Part shown: in pieces, positions 25,576-37,269 of the stretch
Numbering within the stretch: position 1 is the stretch's first letter
Layout: each line of letters begins with the position of its first letter
Origin: Noviherbaspirillum massiliense JC206
GTDB lineage: Bacteria; Pseudomonadota; Gammaproteobacteria; Burkholderiales; Burkholderiaceae_D
DNA: 64,000 nucleotides
Reading direction: 5' to 3'
NCBI RefSeq assembly: GCF_000312045.1
Contig: NZ_HE978635.1
Coordinates: forward strand, 546,124 to 610,123
The notes under the pieces: generated by a model
Told to the model about the DNA's origin: nothing
Databases searched by the model: none
The model's input: the letters and a program-made list of their open reading frames with translations, nothing else
Made by a program: the position numbers and the translations under genes

Positions 25576-28500
25576 ATGGACCGACGCACAGTAGTGGACC
25601 GCCGCAGTGCCGTGCGGCCCGGCGTCTCCGGCGCCGCGGCGGCAGGCCGTACGCCCTTCCAGAAGGATCCGCTCTGGTACAAGGATGCGATCATTTACCA
25701 GGTGCACGTGAAATCGTATTTCGATTCCAACAACGATGGCATCGGCGATTTCGCGGGACTGATCGACAAGCTCGATTACATTGCCAGTCTCGGCGTCAAT
25801 ACCATCTGGCTGCTGCCTTTCTATCCCTCGCCGCGGCGCGACGACGGCTATGACATCGCCGATTACCGCGGCGTGCATCCCGACTACGGCACCCTGGCGG
25901 ATGCGAAGCGCTTCATCGCCGAAGCGCATGCGCGCGGCCTGCGCGTGATCACCGAACTGGTGGTCAACCACACGTCCGACCAGCATCCCTGGTTCCAGCG
26001 CGCGCGCCGTGCCAAGCCCGGATCGGCCGCGCGCAACTTCTATGTCTGGTCGGACAATGACGAAGCCTATGCCGGCACCCGCATCATCTTTTGCGACACC
26101 GAGAAATCGAACTGGACCTGGGACCCGGTGGCCAACGCGTTTTACTGGCACCGCTTCTTTTCGCACCAGCCGGACCTGAACTACGACAATCCGCAGGTGC
26201 TCAAGGCAGTGCTCGGCGTCATGGAATTCTGGCTCGACCTCGGCGTGGACGGGCTGCGGCTGGATGCCGTGCCCTACCTGGTCGAGCGCGAAGGCACCAC
26301 GAACGAAAACCTGCCGGAGACGCATGCCATCCTCAAGCGCATCCGTGCCGAACTCGACAGCAAGTATCCGGGCCGCATGCTGCTGGCGGAAGCCAACATG
26401 TGGCCGGAAGACGTGCTGCCGTATTTCGAAGACGAATGCCACATGGCTTTCCACTTCCCGCTGATGCCGCGCATGTACATGGCGCTGGCGCAGGAAGACC
26501 GCTTCCCGATCGCCGACATCCTGCGCCAGACACCGGAAATCCCGGACAACTGCCAGTGGGCCATCTTCCTGCGCAACCATGACGAGCTGACGCTGGAAAT
26601 GGTGACCGACCGCGAGCGCGACTACCTGTGGAACTACTACGCCTCCGAAAAGCGGGCGCGCATCAACCTCGGCATCCGGCGCCGGCTTTCGCCGCTGCTG
26701 GAGCGCGACCGTCGCCGTACCGAGCTGCTCAACAGCCTCCTGCTGTCGATGCCGGGCACACCGGTCATCTATTACGGCGACGAGATCGGCATGGGCGACA
26801 ACATCCATCTCGGCGACCGCGACGGCGTGCGCACGCCGATGCAATGGACCCCGGACCGCAACGGCGGATTTTCCCGCGCCGATCCGGCCAAGCTGGTGCT
26901 GCCGCCCATCATGGACCCGCTCTATGGCTATGAAGCGGTGAATGTGGAAGCGCAGGTCGCCGATCCGTATTCGCCCCTGAACTGGATGCGGCGCATGCTC
27001 GCGGTGCGCAAGCAGCACTGCGCTTTCGGCCGCGGCACGATGACGCTGCTGCATCCGGCCAACCGCCGCATCCTTGCCTACCTGCGCGAGTACCGCAAGG
27101 GGGATGACGAGCATGCAGTGGAAACCATCCTGTGCGTGGCAAATGTTTCGCGCTCGGCCCAGGCGGTGGAACTCGACCTGTCGCCCTATGCCGAGCGGGT
27201 GCCGGTGGAGATGATCGGCGGCTCGGCCTTCCCGCCGATCGGCAAGCTGCCTTACCTGCTGACGCTGCCGCCTTACGGTTTCTACTGGTTCCTGCTGGCG
27301 TCGAAGGACAAGATGCCGGCCTGGCACCAGCCTTCCCCCGAGCCCTTGCCGGACCTGATGACCCTGGTGCTGCGGCACGACATGCTGGAATTCCTGGAAG
27401 CGCCGCGGCGCACCCAGATCGAGCACGACATCCTGCCGGCCTACCTGCCCAAGCGCCGCTGGTATGCCGCCAAGCAGGAAAAGCTGCGCTCGGCACGCAT
27501 CACGCTCGCTGCGCCGCTGCCGGCTTCGCACGCGCGGCCGCATGTCATGCCCACCATGCTGGCCGAGATCGAGACCGTCACCTCCGGCCGCACCGAGCGC
27601 TACCTGTTGCCCCTTGGCTACATCCGCGAAGAAGACATCCTCACCGCGCTGCCGCACCAGCTCGCGCTGGCGCGGGTGCGCCGCGGCCGTCATGTCGGCC
27701 TGCTCACCGACGCCTATGTGATGGATTCCTTCGCCTACGTGATCGTGGAATTGCTTCGCGCCCGTGTGTCCGTCCCGTCCGAGGCGGGCGAAATACGCTT
27801 CCTTCCGACCGAGGCGCTGGAGCGGCTGGAAGTGACGGAGGAGCCCGAGGTCAGGCGCATGGCGGCGGAGCAGTCGAACAGCTCGCTGATCATCAATAAT
27901 GCCATGGTGCTCAAGCTGATCCGGCGCATTTCCTCCGGCGTCCATCCGGAAGCGGAGATGGGGCGTTACCTGACTTCGCTCGGCTATGCCAATACGCCGC
28001 AACTGCTCGGCGAAGTGACGCGCTTTGGCGCCGATGGCACCCGCCATACGCTGATGCTGCTGCAGCAGTACATCCACGGCCAGGGCGATGCCTGGGAATG
28101 GACGCTCGATACGCTGGCGCGCGCCATGCAGCAGGTGACCGTGTCCGAGCCGGCGGCTTCGGCCGAACTGGTCAGCGAAATTTCCGATCCGCAGGATGAG
28201 CTGATTCAGCTGGCGTCGATGCTGGGACGGCGCCTCGGCGAAATGCATTCGGTGCTGGCCAGCCCGACCGACAATCCGGATTTCGCGCCGCAGCCCGCCA
28301 CTGAAGAAGATGCGAAAGCGTGGGCCGCAGACGCGCGGCGCCAGCTCGAAGCTGCCTTCGACATCCTGCGTAGCCGCCCGGATTGGACGAGCGAGGCCGA
28401 GTCGCGGCGGGTGGCGCACCTCATCGAGCAGCGCGAGAACCTGCTGGAAAAAGTCGATGCACTCGCCGCCGCTGCAGCGGGCACGCCGCGCATCCGCATC

Positions 28501-28980
28501 CACGGCGATTTCCACCTCGGCCAAGCGCTGGTTGCACATGGCGACGTGTACATCATCGACTTCGAAGGCGAGCCCATCAAGTCGCTCGAGCAGCGGCGGG
28601 CGAAGAGCAGCCCGATCCGCGATGTCGCCGGCCTGCTGCGCTCCTTCGAATACGCGGCGGCTTTCGCCGCCCAGGTCGGGCCGGGCGACCTGGACGAGGA
28701 AGCGGAACTGCGCAAGCAGCACATCATCCAAAACTTTGCGCCGATGTCGCAGGCGGCTTTCCTGGCAGCGTACCGGGAAGCGGTGGCGGCCGGGCCGCTG
28801 CGCTTTACCGAGGAAGCGGAGCAGGCGCTGCTGCAGATGTTCGTGCTGGAGAAGGCCGCGTATGAAATCTGCTACGAGGCAGCGAACCGACCGAGCTGGG
28901 TTCCGGTCCCGGTCAATGGCATGGCAAAGATCGCCGACCAGCTGCTGGGCTTGTCCATAGGAGATTTGTCGAATGACTGA
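25576..28980 (+). CDS. treS: Trehalose synthase/maltokinase fusion (TreS-Pep2)
   Basis: A 1134-residue two-domain enzyme. Residues about 30-590 are trehalose synthase, interconverting trehalose and maltose: [20 protein letters not shown], nucleophile in [10 protein letters not shown] (Asp 230), acid in [11 protein letters not shown] (Glu 272). Residues about 600-1134 are maltokinase, which phosphorylates maltose for Glg[12 protein letters not shown] near the start and the kinase loop HGDFHLGQ at 976-983 followed by IIDFEGEP. The fusion channels trehalose to maltose-1-phosphate. AGGGGG at 25562-25567 favours the ATG at 25576; TTG at 25570 is possible. The gene lies 2 bp after glgE and overlaps glgB by 8 bp. 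Confidence 0.96.
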   Translation: MDRRTVVDRRSAVRPGVSGAAAAGRTPFQKDPLWYKDAIIYQVHVKSYFDSNNDGIGDFAGLIDKLDYIASLGVNTIWLLPFYPSPRRDDGYDIADYRGVHPDYGTLADAKRFIAEAHARGLRVITELVVNHTSDQHPWFQRARRAKPGSAARNFYVWSDNDEAYAGTRIIFCDTEKSNWTWDPVANAFYWHRFFSHQPDLNYDNPQVLKAVLGVMEFWLDLGVDGLRLDAVPYLVEREGTTNENLPETHAILKRIRAELDSKYPGRMLLAEANMWPEDVLPYFEDECHMAFHFPLMPRMYMALAQEDRFPIADILRQTPEIPDNCQWAIFLRNHDELTLEMVTDRERDYLWNYYASEKRARINLGIRRRLSPLLERDRRRTELLNSLLLSMPGTPVIYYGDEIGMGDNIHLGDRDGVRTPMQWTPDRNGGFSRADPAKLVLPPIMDPLYGYEAVNVEAQVADPYSPLNWMRRMLAVRKQHCAFGRGTMTLLHPANRRILAYLREYRKGDDEHAVETILCVANVSRSAQAVELDLSPYAERVPVEMIGGSAFPPIGKLPYLLTLPPYGFYWFLLASKDKMPAWHQPSPEPLPDLMTLVLRHDMLEFLEAPRRTQIEHDILPAYLPKRRWYAAKQEKLRSARITLAAPLPASHARPHVMPTMLAEIETVTSGRTERYLLPLGYIREEDILTALPHQLALARVRRGRHVGLLTDAYVMDSFAYVIVELLRARVSVPSEAGEIRFLPTEALERLEVTEEPEVRRMAAEQSNSSLIINNAMVLKLIRRISSGVHPEAEMGRYLTSLGYANTPQLLGEVTRFGADGTRHTLMLLQQYIHGQGDAWEWTLDTLARAMQQVTVSEPAASAELVSEISDPQDELIQLASMLGRRLGEMHSVLASPTDNPDFAPQPATEEDAKAWAADARRQLEAAFDILRSRPDWTSEAESRRVAHLIEQRENLLEKVDALAAAAAGTPRIRIHGDFHLGQALVAHGDVYIIDFEGEPIKSLEQRRAKSSPIRDVAGLLRSFEYAAAFAAQVGPGDLDEEAELRKQHIIQNFAPMSQAAFLAAYREAVAAGPLRFTEEAEQALLQMFVLEKAAYEICYEAANRPSWVPVPVNGMAKIADQLLGLSIGDLSND

Positions 28981-31237
28981 GCAAGGCGAAGAATTTGCCG
29001 GCGTCGGCCAGGGAACGATCGATGCGCTCCTGCACGGCCGCCTGCGCGACCCGTTCGCGCTGCTCGGGCCGCACCCAGTAAACGGGAAGGCGATCGTGCG
29101 CACTTTTCAGCCCGGCGCGCGCGCAGTGGACGTCGTCGCACGCGAACCCCGGAATGAGGTCGGCGGACAGCTGATCGAATCGCTCTACAACCTGCATCAG
29201 AGCGGCCTGTTCATCAGCGGTGCACCATGCCTGGAACCGGGCCAGCGCTACCTGCTGCGCATCACCTGGCCGACGGCAGACGGCGGCGAGCATGTCGAGT
29301 ACACCGAAGATCCGTACAGCTTCGGCCTTCTGCTCGGCGAGCTCGACATGCACCTGCTGGCCGAAGGCAGGCACCGGGAGCTCGGGCGCTGCCTCGGTGC
29401 CAATCCGATGGTCATCGACGGCGTTGCCGGCGTGCGCTTTGCGGTATGGGCGCCGAATGCGCTGCGGGTATCGGTGGTGGGCGACTTCAACCAGTGGGAT
29501 GGCCGGCGCCATCCGATGCGGCTGCGGGTCGAGGCCGGCGTATGGGAACTGTTCATTCCGCGCCTCGGCAGCGGCGCGCGCTATCAGTACGAAATCGTCG
29601 GGCCCGACGGCAAGCTGCTGCCGCTGAAAGCCGACCCGGTGGCGCGCGCCACCGAGGCGCCGCCTTCGACCGCGTCGGTGGTTGCGCCGGACGCGCCTTT
29701 CCGCTGGACCGATGCGGCATGGATGGCGGACCGGCCACGCCGCCAGCGGCCGGATGCGCCGATCGCGATTTATGAAGTGCATGCGGCCTCCTGGCTGCGC
29801 GTCCTGGAGGAAGAGGGGCGCAGCCTCGACTGGCACGAGCTGGGCGACCGGCTGATTCCGTATGCACTCGGCATGGGCTTCACCCATGTCGAATTCCTGC
29901 CGATCATGGAACATCCCTTCGGCGGTTCCTGGGGCTACCAGCCGCTCGGCCTGTTCGCGCCCAGCGCGCGCTTCGGCACACCGGCGGGATTCGCTTCCTT
30001 CGTCGACCGCTGCCATGCCGCCGGGCTAGGTGTGATCCTCGACTGGGTGCCGGCGCATTTTCCCTCTGACGAGCACGGCCTGGCGCGATTCGACGGCACC
30101 GCCCTCTACGAGCATCAGGACCCGCGCGAGGGTTACCACCAGGACTGGAACACGCTGATCTACAACCTCGGGCGCCGCGAAGTGTCGGGCTTCCTGATCG
30201 CCAGCGCCCTCGAATGGCTGGAGCATTTCCATGTCGACGGCTTGCGCGTCGACGCGGTGGCATCGATGCTGTACCGCGACTACAGCCGCCGGCAGGGGGA
30301 ATGGGTGCCCAATGTTTATGGCGGGCGCGAAAACCTGGAAGCAATCGCCTTCCTGCGCGAACTGAACCAGGTGATCGCGCAGCGCTGCCCCGGTGCGATC
30401 ATGATCGCCGAGGAATCGACTGCGTGGCCCGGCGTGTCGGCCCCGGTGGAGCAGGAGGGGCTTGGCTTTTCCTACAAGTGGAACATGGGCTGGATGCATG
30501 ACACGCTGCGCTATATGCGCACCGATCCGCTGTTCCGCCAGCATCACCACCACGACCTGACCTTCGGCCTGGTCTACGCCTTCTCGGAGCGCTTCGTGCT
30601 GCCGATCTCGCATGACGAAGTAGTGCATGGCAAGGGCTCGCTGCTCGGCAAGATGCCGGGGGTGGACAAGGCCCAGCGGCTGGCGAACCTGCGCGCCTTC
30701 TTCGGCCTGATGTGGACCCATCCGGGCAAGAAGCTGCTGTTCATGGGATGCGAGTTCGGACAGGAAACCGAATGGAACCACGATGCCTCGCCGAGCTGGA
30801 ACCTGCTCGACGACCCGGCGCACCGCGGCGTGCAGCGCCTGGTGCGTGACCTGAACCGCCTCTACGTGGGCGAACCGGCGTTGCATCGCAAGGATTGCCT
30901 GCCCGAAGGTTTCACGTGGGTAATCGGGGATGACAACCGCAACAGCGTGTTTGCCTACCTGCGCAAGGGCGGGCCCGATGATGAGCCACTGCTGGTGGTC
31001 CTGAATATGACGCCAGTGCGGCGCGAAGGCTATCGCATCGGCGTGCCGGCAGCCGATGCGCACGCCGCCGGTACCTGGCAGGAAATCCTGAATACCGATG
31101 CGGCGATTTACGGCGGCAGCGGCGCCGGCAACGGCGGCACCGTGCGCAGCGAGCTTGTGCCCGGTCACGGCATGCCGCAATCGCTGGTGCTGACGCTGCC
31201 GCCCCTGTCGGTGCTGATCCTCAAGCGCCAGGCATGA
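28973..31237 (+). CDS. glgB: 1,4-alpha-glucan branching enzyme GlgB
   Basis: A 754-residue branching enzyme that introduces alpha-1,6 branches. An extra N-terminal domain ([19 protein letters not shown]) is followed by the CBM48 module ([20 protein letters not shown] near residue 155). The barrel has the nucleophile in [10 protein letters not shown] (Asp 427), the acid in [10 protein letters not shown] (about residue 480) and [12 protein letters not shown] near residue 545. Length fits the two-N-domain GlgB class. The start ATGACTGA overlaps the treS stop and GlgB ends in an ATGA overlap with the next gene, so the genes are translationally coupled. It branches the linear glucan made by GlgE. 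Confidence 0.97.
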   Translation: MTEQGEEFAGVGQGTIDALLHGRLRDPFALLGPHPVNGKAIVRTFQPGARAVDVVAREPRNEVGGQLIESLYNLHQSGLFISGAPCLEPGQRYLLRITWPTADGGEHVEYTEDPYSFGLLLGELDMHLLAEGRHRELGRCLGANPMVIDGVAGVRFAVWAPNALRVSVVGDFNQWDGRRHPMRLRVEAGVWELFIPRLGSGARYQYEIVGPDGKLLPLKADPVARATEAPPSTASVVAPDAPFRWTDAAWMADRPRRQRPDAPIAIYEVHAASWLRVLEEEGRSLDWHELGDRLIPYALGMGFTHVEFLPIMEHPFGGSWGYQPLGLFAPSARFGTPAGFASFVDRCHAAGLGVILDWVPAHFPSDEHGLARFDGTALYEHQDPREGYHQDWNTLIYNLGRREVSGFLIASALEWLEHFHVDGLRVDAVASMLYRDYSRRQGEWVPNVYGGRENLEAIAFLRELNQVIAQRCPGAIMIAEESTAWPGVSAPVEQEGLGFSYKWNMGWMHDTLRYMRTDPLFRQHHHHDLTFGLVYAFSERFVLPISHDEVVHGKGSLLGKMPGVDKAQRLANLRAFFGLMWTHPGKKLLFMGCEFGQETEWNHDASPSWNLLDDPAHRGVQRLVRDLNRLYVGEPALHRKDCLPEGFTWVIGDDNRNSVFAYLRKGGPDDEPLLVVLNMTPVRREGYRIGVPAADAHAAGTWQEILNTDAAIYGGSGAGNGGTVRSELVPGHGMPQSLVLTLPPLSVLILKRQA

Positions 31238-33375
31238 CGAGCACGCCGCTGCCGCCGATCCAGCCCGGTTCGCCTTATCCGCTGGGCGCGACCTACGACG
31301 GCCTCGGCACCAACTTCGCCGTGTTTTCGGCGCATGCGGTCAAGGTGGAACTGTGCCTGTTCGACGCGGAAGGGCGGCACCAAATTGCGCGTTATGCGCT
31401 GCCGGAATGCACCGATGAAATCTGGCATGGCTACCTGCCGGGCGTGCAGGCGGGGACGCTGTACGGCTACCGCGCCTATGGGCCATACCGGCCGGAGCAG
31501 GGCCACCGCTTCAATCCGAACAAGCTGCTGCTCGACCCTTACGCGAAGCAGCTGCATGGCCAGGTGCGCTGGACCGATGCGCTCTACGGTTACCGCTTTC
31601 ACTCGCTGAAGGCCGACTTGTCCTTTGACCGGCGCGACAGCGCATGGGCCATGCCCAAGGCGGTGGTCACCGATTCCACCTTCAACTGGCATGGCGACCG
31701 CCATCCGCGCACGCCCTGGGAAAAGACCGTGATCTATGAAGCCCATGTGCGCGGACTGACGATGCGCGCGGAACGGATCCCGGCGAAGGAGCGCGGAACC
31801 TTTGCCGCGCTCGCCAATCCGTTTGTCATTGACCATCTGCACAAGCTGGGCATCAGCGCCGTGGAATTGCTGCCGGTGCATGCCTTCCTGCAGGACCGGC
31901 GGCTTGTGGGGAATGGCCTTTCCAATTATTGGGGTTACAACACGATGTCTTACTTTGCGCCCGAGCCGCGCTATCTCGCGAGCGGTTCCCCCGATGAAAT
32001 GCGGCATGCGATCCGGCAGCTGCATGCGGCCGGCATCGAAGTGATCCTCGATGTGGTCTACAACCATACCTGCGAAGAAAGCGAACTCGGGCCGACGATG
32101 TCCTTCCGCGGCTTCGACAATGCGAGCTATTACCGCTTGCAGGCCGGCAATCCACGTCACCTGGTCAACGACACCGGCTGCGGCAATACCCTGAACCTGT
32201 CGCATCCGCGCGTGATCCAGATGGTGATGGATTCCCTGCGCTACTGGGTGCAGGAATTCCATGTCGACGGCTTCCGCTTCGACCTCGGCGCGACGCTCGG
32301 CCGCGAGGCGCATGGTTTCGATCCCGGTTCCGGATTTTTTGATGCGCTGCTGCAGGATCCGGTGCTGTCTCGGGTCAAGCTGATTTCCGAACCCTGGGAT
32401 ATCGGGCCGGGCGGCTACCAGGTGGGCAACCAGCCGCCCGGCGTCGCCGAATGGAATGACCGCTTCCGCGACGACGTGCGCAGCTTCTGGCGCGGCGATC
32501 GCGGCATGCGCGGCGCGCTGGCGGCACGCCTGCTCGGCTCCGCCGACCTGTTCAACCGCCGCCGCCGCCGTGCCTGGTCCTCAGTCAACTTTGTCACTGC
32601 GCATGACGGCTTCACGCTGCAGGACCTGGTGACCTACAGCCGCAAGTACAACGAAGCCAATGGCGAAGGCAACCGCGACGGCAGCGACCACAACCTCGGC
32701 AGCAACTGGGGCGCGGAAGGACCGAGCGGCGACCCGGCAATTGTCGCGACGCGCGAGCGGATCAAGCGCGCGATGCTGATGACGCTGATGTTTTCGAACG
32801 GCACGCCGATGCTGCTGGGCGGCGACGAGTTCGGCCGCAGCCAGAACGGCAACAACAATCCCTACTGCCAGGACAACGAGATTTCCTGGTTCGACTGGAC
32901 GCTCGCCGAGACCGATGCCGGCCGGGCGCTGATCGAATTCACCCGGCGCTGCATCGCCATCCGGCTGGCGCGGCCCAGCTTGCGCAGCACCCGCTTTCTC
33001 ACCGCCAGCTCAAAGACGCTGCAGGGCGTGCCGGATACCGGCTGGTTCGATGAAACCGGCGCCGAAATGACGCCTGAGCGCTGGAATTATGCGGAAGGGC
33101 GTTTGCTGGCCCTGCGCCGCATCACCAGCGAAAGGCCGGATGGCAAAACTGGGGCGGTGGCAGCCTCGCTCCTGCTGCTGAACGCGTCCGCCGAAGACCG
33201 GGAATTCGTGCTGCCGCAACCCGGGATGCACTGGCGCACCGCGATCGACGCGGCCGAAAGCGCCGAAGGCGGCTGGAACGACGGGGCTAACCCGTGCCGC
33301 CAGCCGCAAAACAACAGGATGATCGTCGCCGCCCATAGCGCGGCATTACTTACTGCTGACCATGTCACTCTTTAA
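31234..33375 (+). CDS. glgX: Glycogen debranching enzyme GlgX (second copy, operonic)
   Basis: A 713-residue GH13 isoamylase-type debranching enzyme, a close paralogue of GlgX at 5609-7720. The two agree through most of the barrel, including [16 protein letters not shown] (Asp about 350) and [13 protein letters not shown] (Glu about 389), and [16 protein letters not shown] marks the third site. It starts inside the glgB stop (ATGA) and its end overlaps treZ by 14 bp. In this setting it removes branches so that TreY can act on linear chain ends, the same role TreX plays beside TreY/TreZ in other bacteria. The C-terminal 60 residues differ most from copy one. Confidence 0.96.
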   Translation: MTSTPLPPIQPGSPYPLGATYDGLGTNFAVFSAHAVKVELCLFDAEGRHQIARYALPECTDEIWHGYLPGVQAGTLYGYRAYGPYRPEQGHRFNPNKLLLDPYAKQLHGQVRWTDALYGYRFHSLKADLSFDRRDSAWAMPKAVVTDSTFNWHGDRHPRTPWEKTVIYEAHVRGLTMRAERIPAKERGTFAALANPFVIDHLHKLGISAVELLPVHAFLQDRRLVGNGLSNYWGYNTMSYFAPEPRYLASGSPDEMRHAIRQLHAAGIEVILDVVYNHTCEESELGPTMSFRGFDNASYYRLQAGNPRHLVNDTGCGNTLNLSHPRVIQMVMDSLRYWVQEFHVDGFRFDLGATLGREAHGFDPGSGFFDALLQDPVLSRVKLISEPWDIGPGGYQVGNQPPGVAEWNDRFRDDVRSFWRGDRGMRGALAARLLGSADLFNRRRRRAWSSVNFVTAHDGFTLQDLVTYSRKYNEANGEGNRDGSDHNLGSNWGAEGPSGDPAIVATRERIKRAMLMTLMFSNGTPMLLGGDEFGRSQNGNNNPYCQDNEISWFDWTLAETDAGRALIEFTRRCIAIRLARPSLRSTRFLTASSKTLQGVPDTGWFDETGAEMTPERWNYAEGRLLALRRITSERPDGKTGAVAASLLLLNASAEDREFVLPQPGMHWRTAIDAAESAEGGWNDGANPCRQPQNNRMIVAAHSAALLTADHVTL

Positions 33376-35152
33376 TCCTTCCTTTGGTGCGCAGCTGGTC
33401 GCACCCGACCGTACCCGTTTCCGCCTCTGGGCGCCGGGCAGCCAGCAGGTATTCCTTGAAATCGAAGGCGCGCCTGCCATCGAAATGACGTCTCTGGCCG
33501 ACGGCTGGTTCGAGATCGAAGCGCCCTGCGGCGCCGAGGCCCGCTACCGCTACCGGGTCAGCGAGGCGCTCGCGGTGCCCGATCCGGCGTCGCGCGCCCA
33601 GGATGGCGACGTGCATGATGCGAGCATCGTGTGCGACCCCGCCGCCTACCACTGGACACACGGCACCTGGCTGGGCCGGCCGTGGCATGAAACCGTCCTG
33701 TACGAGCTGCATGTCGGCGCGCTGGGCGGCTTTGCCGGCGTCACGAAGCAATTGCCGGCGCTCGCCGAACTCGGCATCACTGCCGTCGAGCTGATGCCGG
33801 TGGCGGATTTCCCCGGGCCGCGCAACTGGGGCTACGACGGCGTGCTGCCGTATGCGCCCGACGCCGCATACGGCACGCCGGACGAACTCAAGCATCTCGT
33901 CGATACCGCGCACGGGCTGGGGATGATGGTCTTCCTCGACGTGGTCTACAACCACTTCGGCCCGGACGGAAATTACCTCGGCGCCTATGCGCCTTCCTTC
34001 TTCCGCGACGACATTCACACGCCGTGGGGGCAGGCGATCGATTTCCGCCGGCGCCAGGTCCGCGACTTCTTCACCGAGAATGCCTTGTACTGGCTGATTG
34101 AATTCCAGTTCGACGGCTTGCGCTTCGATGCGGTGCATGCGATCAGCGAAAAGGACTGGCTGGTGGAAATGGCGGAACGCATCCGCGCCACCATCCCGGC
34201 GGAACGCCATGTGCATCTCGTGCTGGAAAACGACGAGAACGGCGCGCGCCTGCTCGAGCGCGCACCGCGCCGGCTGTTCGATGCGCAATGGAACGACGAC
34301 ATGCACCATGCGCTGCATGTGCTCCTGACCGGCGAGCGCGAAGGCTACTATGCCGGCTACATCAACCAGGCCGGGGAAAAGCTCGCGCGCGGCCTGACCG
34401 AAGGCTTCATCTATCAGGGCGAGGCGCCGCTATATCCGGGCGGCACGCCCCGCGGCGAACCGAGCAAGCACCTGCCGCCGACGTCCTTCGTGCTGTTCCT
34501 GCAAAACCATGACCAGATCGGCAACCGCGCCTTCGGCGAGCGCCTCTCGACGCTGGCCGACCCGGATGCGCTGCGTGCGGCGAGTGCCTTGCTGCTGCTG
34601 TCGCCGCAAATCCCGCTGCTGTTCATGGGCGAGGAATACGGCGCAACGCAGCCATTCCTGTATTTCACCAGCCACCTCTCGCCGGAACTGGCGGATGCGG
34701 TGCGCAAGGGACGGCGCGAAGAGTTTGCCCGCTTCCCGGCATTCTCCGACCCGGCGGTGCGCGAACGCATCCCCGACCCGAATGCGGAACAGACCTTCCT
34801 CGATTCCATTCCAAGGCCCGATGACAATACCGCCTTGCCCTGGCGCGACTGGGTCAAGACCTTGCTCGACATCCGGCGCGAGCAGATCGTGCCGCGCCTG
34901 GACGGCGCGAAGGCGCTCGGGCCCGAACTCCTCGGGCGGGCCGCGGTCAAGGCGCGCTGGCAGATGGGCGATGGCAAGGTGCTGATGATCGCCATCAATC
35001 TCGGCGATGCGCCGGTGGCGGTGTCCTTCGAGGAGCTGGCCGACGGAACGGGAGGAAAAATCCTGTTCGAAACGGCGGGCGTGGCCGATGCGGCGCCCGG
35101 CGGGGAATTGCCGGCCCGCTCCTTCATCGCCGTCCTGGAGTCTGCGGCATGA
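33362..35152 (+). CDS. treZ: Malto-oligosyltrehalose trehalohydrolase TreZ
   Basis: A 596-residue GH13 enzyme that cleaves trehalose from the maltooligosyl-trehalose made by TreY. The N-terminal domain reads GAQLVAPDRTRFRLWAPGSQ, then VLYELHVGALGGFAGVTKQL, the nucleophile in GLRFDAVHAI (Asp 256) and the acid in LVLENDENGA (about residue 287). NHDQIGNRAFGERL near residue 382 is a TreZ hallmark. The start ATGTCACTC lies inside the last codons of glgX2 and its stop forms ATGA with malQ. It works in the cytoplasm with TreY to release free trehalose from glucan. Confidence 0.96.
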   Translation: MSLFNPSFGAQLVAPDRTRFRLWAPGSQQVFLEIEGAPAIEMTSLADGWFEIEAPCGAEARYRYRVSEALAVPDPASRAQDGDVHDASIVCDPAAYHWTHGTWLGRPWHETVLYELHVGALGGFAGVTKQLPALAELGITAVELMPVADFPGPRNWGYDGVLPYAPDAAYGTPDELKHLVDTAHGLGMMVFLDVVYNHFGPDGNYLGAYAPSFFRDDIHTPWGQAIDFRRRQVRDFFTENALYWLIEFQFDGLRFDAVHAISEKDWLVEMAERIRATIPAERHVHLVLENDENGARLLERAPRRLFDAQWNDDMHHALHVLLTGEREGYYAGYINQAGEKLARGLTEGFIYQGEAPLYPGGTPRGEPSKHLPPTSFVLFLQNHDQIGNRAFGERLSTLADPDALRAASALLLLSPQIPLLFMGEEYGATQPFLYFTSHLSPELADAVRKGRREEFARFPAFSDPAVRERIPDPNAEQTFLDSIPRPDDNTALPWRDWVKTLLDIRREQIVPRLDGAKALGPELLGRAAVKARWQMGDGKVLMIAINLGDAPVAVSFEELADGTGGKILFETAGVADAAPGGELPARSFIAVLESAA

Positions 35153-37269
35153 ATGACCAGGACATCCTCGACCTCGCACAGGCGGCCGGGCTGGCGCGCG
35201 ACTGGGTCAGCGCCAAGGGCGAGGCGATGCAGGTCGCGCCGGACGCGTTGCGCAAGATACTGGAAGCGCTCGGCTTTCCCTGCGAAAGCGACGAGCAATG
35301 CCGGGACAGCCGGCACCGGCTGGCGAAGCTGCAGGATGGCGACCGCATGCCGCCGCTGCTCACTGGCACCATCGGCGAACCCCTGCGTCTGCCGGGCGCG
35401 CAGCGCCTCGCGGGAAAGCCTTACCGGATCGAACTGGAAGAAGGCGGGCACCTCGATGGCCGCTTTGCCGACGATGCCGGCGCCGGACTGGAATTGCCGG
35501 CTATCGATCATTACGGCTACCACCGGCTGCTGGCCGGCAAGGAAGAGACGACACTCGCCATCGCGCCGCCACGCTGCTTCGGCGTGGCCGACGCCCTTGG
35601 CGCGCATCCCGGGATGCCGGTCGATCCGCGCGTCTGGGGCCTGGGCGTGCAACTGTATGCGCTGCGCCGCCGTGGCGACGGCGGCATCGGCGACTTCACC
35701 GGCCTGGCACAACTCGCACGGTCGGCGGCGGCCCATGGTGCAGCCGCGCTCGCGATCAGCCCGGTGCATGCAATGTTCAGCGCCGACGTCTCGCGCTTCA
35801 GTCCCTACGGCCCGTCGAGCCGCTTGTTCCTGAATGCCCTGCACATCGATCCGGCCAGCGTGCTCGGGCCGGAAGTGCTGGCTGCCGCACTGGCTTCTCT
35901 CGGCGCCGATGTGGCGAGCAAGCTGTCGCGGCTCGAACAGGATGAGCTGATCAACTGGCCGGCCGCCGGCGCACTGCGCCTGTCCCTGTTGCGACGCCTG
36001 TTTGATCAATTCAATGCGGCCGGGGATGAGCGCGAATTCGAAGCCTTTCGCGCGCGCAGCGGTACCGCCTTGCGCGACCATGCACGCTTCGAGGCGCTGC
36101 ATGCCTGGCGCCTGGCGCAGGGCGAAAGCGGCGACTGGCACAGCTGGCCGCACGGCTTGCGCCATCCCGGCGATACGGCAGTGGAGGAATTCGCGCGCAG
36201 TCATGCGCAAGAAGTGCGCTTCCACGAGTTCCTGCAATGGCAGGCGGCGCGCGGTCTGTCCGGCGCACAGCAGGCGGCGCGCGCGGCCGGCATGGCCATC
36301 GGCGTGATCACGGATCTCGCGGTCGGCGCCGACAACGGCGGCAGCCAGGCCTGGAGCCGCCAGGAAGAAATCATCAACGGCTTGTCGGTGGGCGCGCCGC
36401 CGGATGTGTTGAACACGCGCGGCCAGAGCTGGGGATTGGGTGCATTTTCGCCGCATGCGATGCGATCGCGCGGCTTTGGCGCCTATATCGAAATGCTGCG
36501 CGCGACCTTTGCCTATGCCGGCGGGGCGCGCATCGACCATGTGCTCGGCCTGGGCCGCCTGTGGCTGGTGCCGCATGGCGAATCGCCGGTAGACGGCGCC
36601 TATCTCCAGTATCCGATGCAGGATCTGCTGCGCCTGATCGCGCTCGAATCCTGGCGCCATCGCGCGATCGTGATCGGCGAAAACCTCGGCACCGTGCCGG
36701 CCGGTTTTGACCGGACCCTGTCCCAGGCTGGCCTGCTCGGCATCCAGGTCCTGCTGTTCCAGCAGCAGCATGGCCGCTTTCTTTCGCCGTCCGAGTGGTC
36801 GCGCGACGCGATCGCCACCACCACCACGCATGACCTGCCGACCGTCGCAGGCTGGTGGCAGGGGCACGACATCGACTGGTATGCGAAGCTCGACCTGCTC
36901 GAGCCCGGCAAGACCGAAGCCGACGTGCGCCAGGGGCGCATGCAGGAGCGTGCTGCACTGTGGCGAGCGTTGACGGAAGCGGGGCAGGCAAGCGGGGCCG
37001 AGCCGGAACACCGCGCCGGCAGCGCGCCGCTGGACGCGGTCGCCGGCTTTCTCGCAGCGACACCCGTACCGCTGGCGATGCTGCCGATCGAAGATGCGCT
37101 CGGCCTGGTCGAGCAACCCAACCTGCCGGGCACCGTCGACCAGCACCCGAACTGGCGGCGCCGCCTGCCGCAGCCGGTGGAAAGCGTGCTCGACCAGCCC
37201 GCGGTCGCTGCACGGCTCGCGCGCATCAATGGCCAGCGTCCCTCCAAACCCTCCACGGGAGAATCCTGA
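35149..37269 (+). CDS. malQ: 4-alpha-glucanotransferase MalQ (amylomaltase)
   Basis: A 706-residue GH77 enzyme that shuffles glucan units between malto-oligosaccharides and releases glucose. An N-terminal extension of about 130 residues precedes the barrel, as in the larger bacterial MalQ class. Key sites are GVQLYALRRRGDGGIGDFTG near residue 165, the nucleophile in ARIDHVLGLGRLW (Asp 463), the acid in VIGENLGTVP (about residue 511) and TTHDLPTVAGWW near residue 562. It shares ATGA with treZ and TGATG with treY. Here it probably recycles short maltodextrins, such as those left by TreZ, into longer primers. Confidence 0.96.
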   Translation: MNDQDILDLAQAAGLARDWVSAKGEAMQVAPDALRKILEALGFPCESDEQCRDSRHRLAKLQDGDRMPPLLTGTIGEPLRLPGAQRLAGKPYRIELEEGGHLDGRFADDAGAGLELPAIDHYGYHRLLAGKEETTLAIAPPRCFGVADALGAHPGMPVDPRVWGLGVQLYALRRRGDGGIGDFTGLAQLARSAAAHGAAALAISPVHAMFSADVSRFSPYGPSSRLFLNALHIDPASVLGPEVLAAALASLGADVASKLSRLEQDELINWPAAGALRLSLLRRLFDQFNAAGDEREFEAFRARSGTALRDHARFEALHAWRLAQGESGDWHSWPHGLRHPGDTAVEEFARSHAQEVRFHEFLQWQAARGLSGAQQAARAAGMAIGVITDLAVGADNGGSQAWSRQEEIINGLSVGAPPDVLNTRGQSWGLGAFSPHAMRSRGFGAYIEMLRATFAYAGGARIDHVLGLGRLWLVPHGESPVDGAYLQYPMQDLLRLIALESWRHRAIVIGENLGTVPAGFDRTLSQAGLLGIQVLLFQQQHGRFLSPSEWSRDAIATTTTHDLPTVAGWWQGHDIDWYAKLDLLEPGKTEADVRQGRMQERAALWRALTEAGQASGAEPEHRAGSAPLDAVAGFLAATPVPLAMLPIEDALGLVEQPNLPGTVDQHPNWRRRLPQPVESVLDQPAVAARLARINGQRPSKPSTGES

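Noticed and set aside
25537..29103. A 1188-codon open frame on the minus strand opposite treS
   Set aside because: It is a mirror of the strongly biased treS codons; the plus strand has full catalytic motifs and the antisense product has no recognisable domain. The same applies to the minus-strand frames at 22757-25561 (glgE), 34414-37281 (malQ/treZ) and 53286-55607 (RHS).
36855..37268. Extension of treY upstream to 36855
   Set aside because: It runs through malQ in another frame; family members start at the conserved RATARLQLHRGFTF region, and the TGATG overlap at 37267-37271 is typical of this operon.
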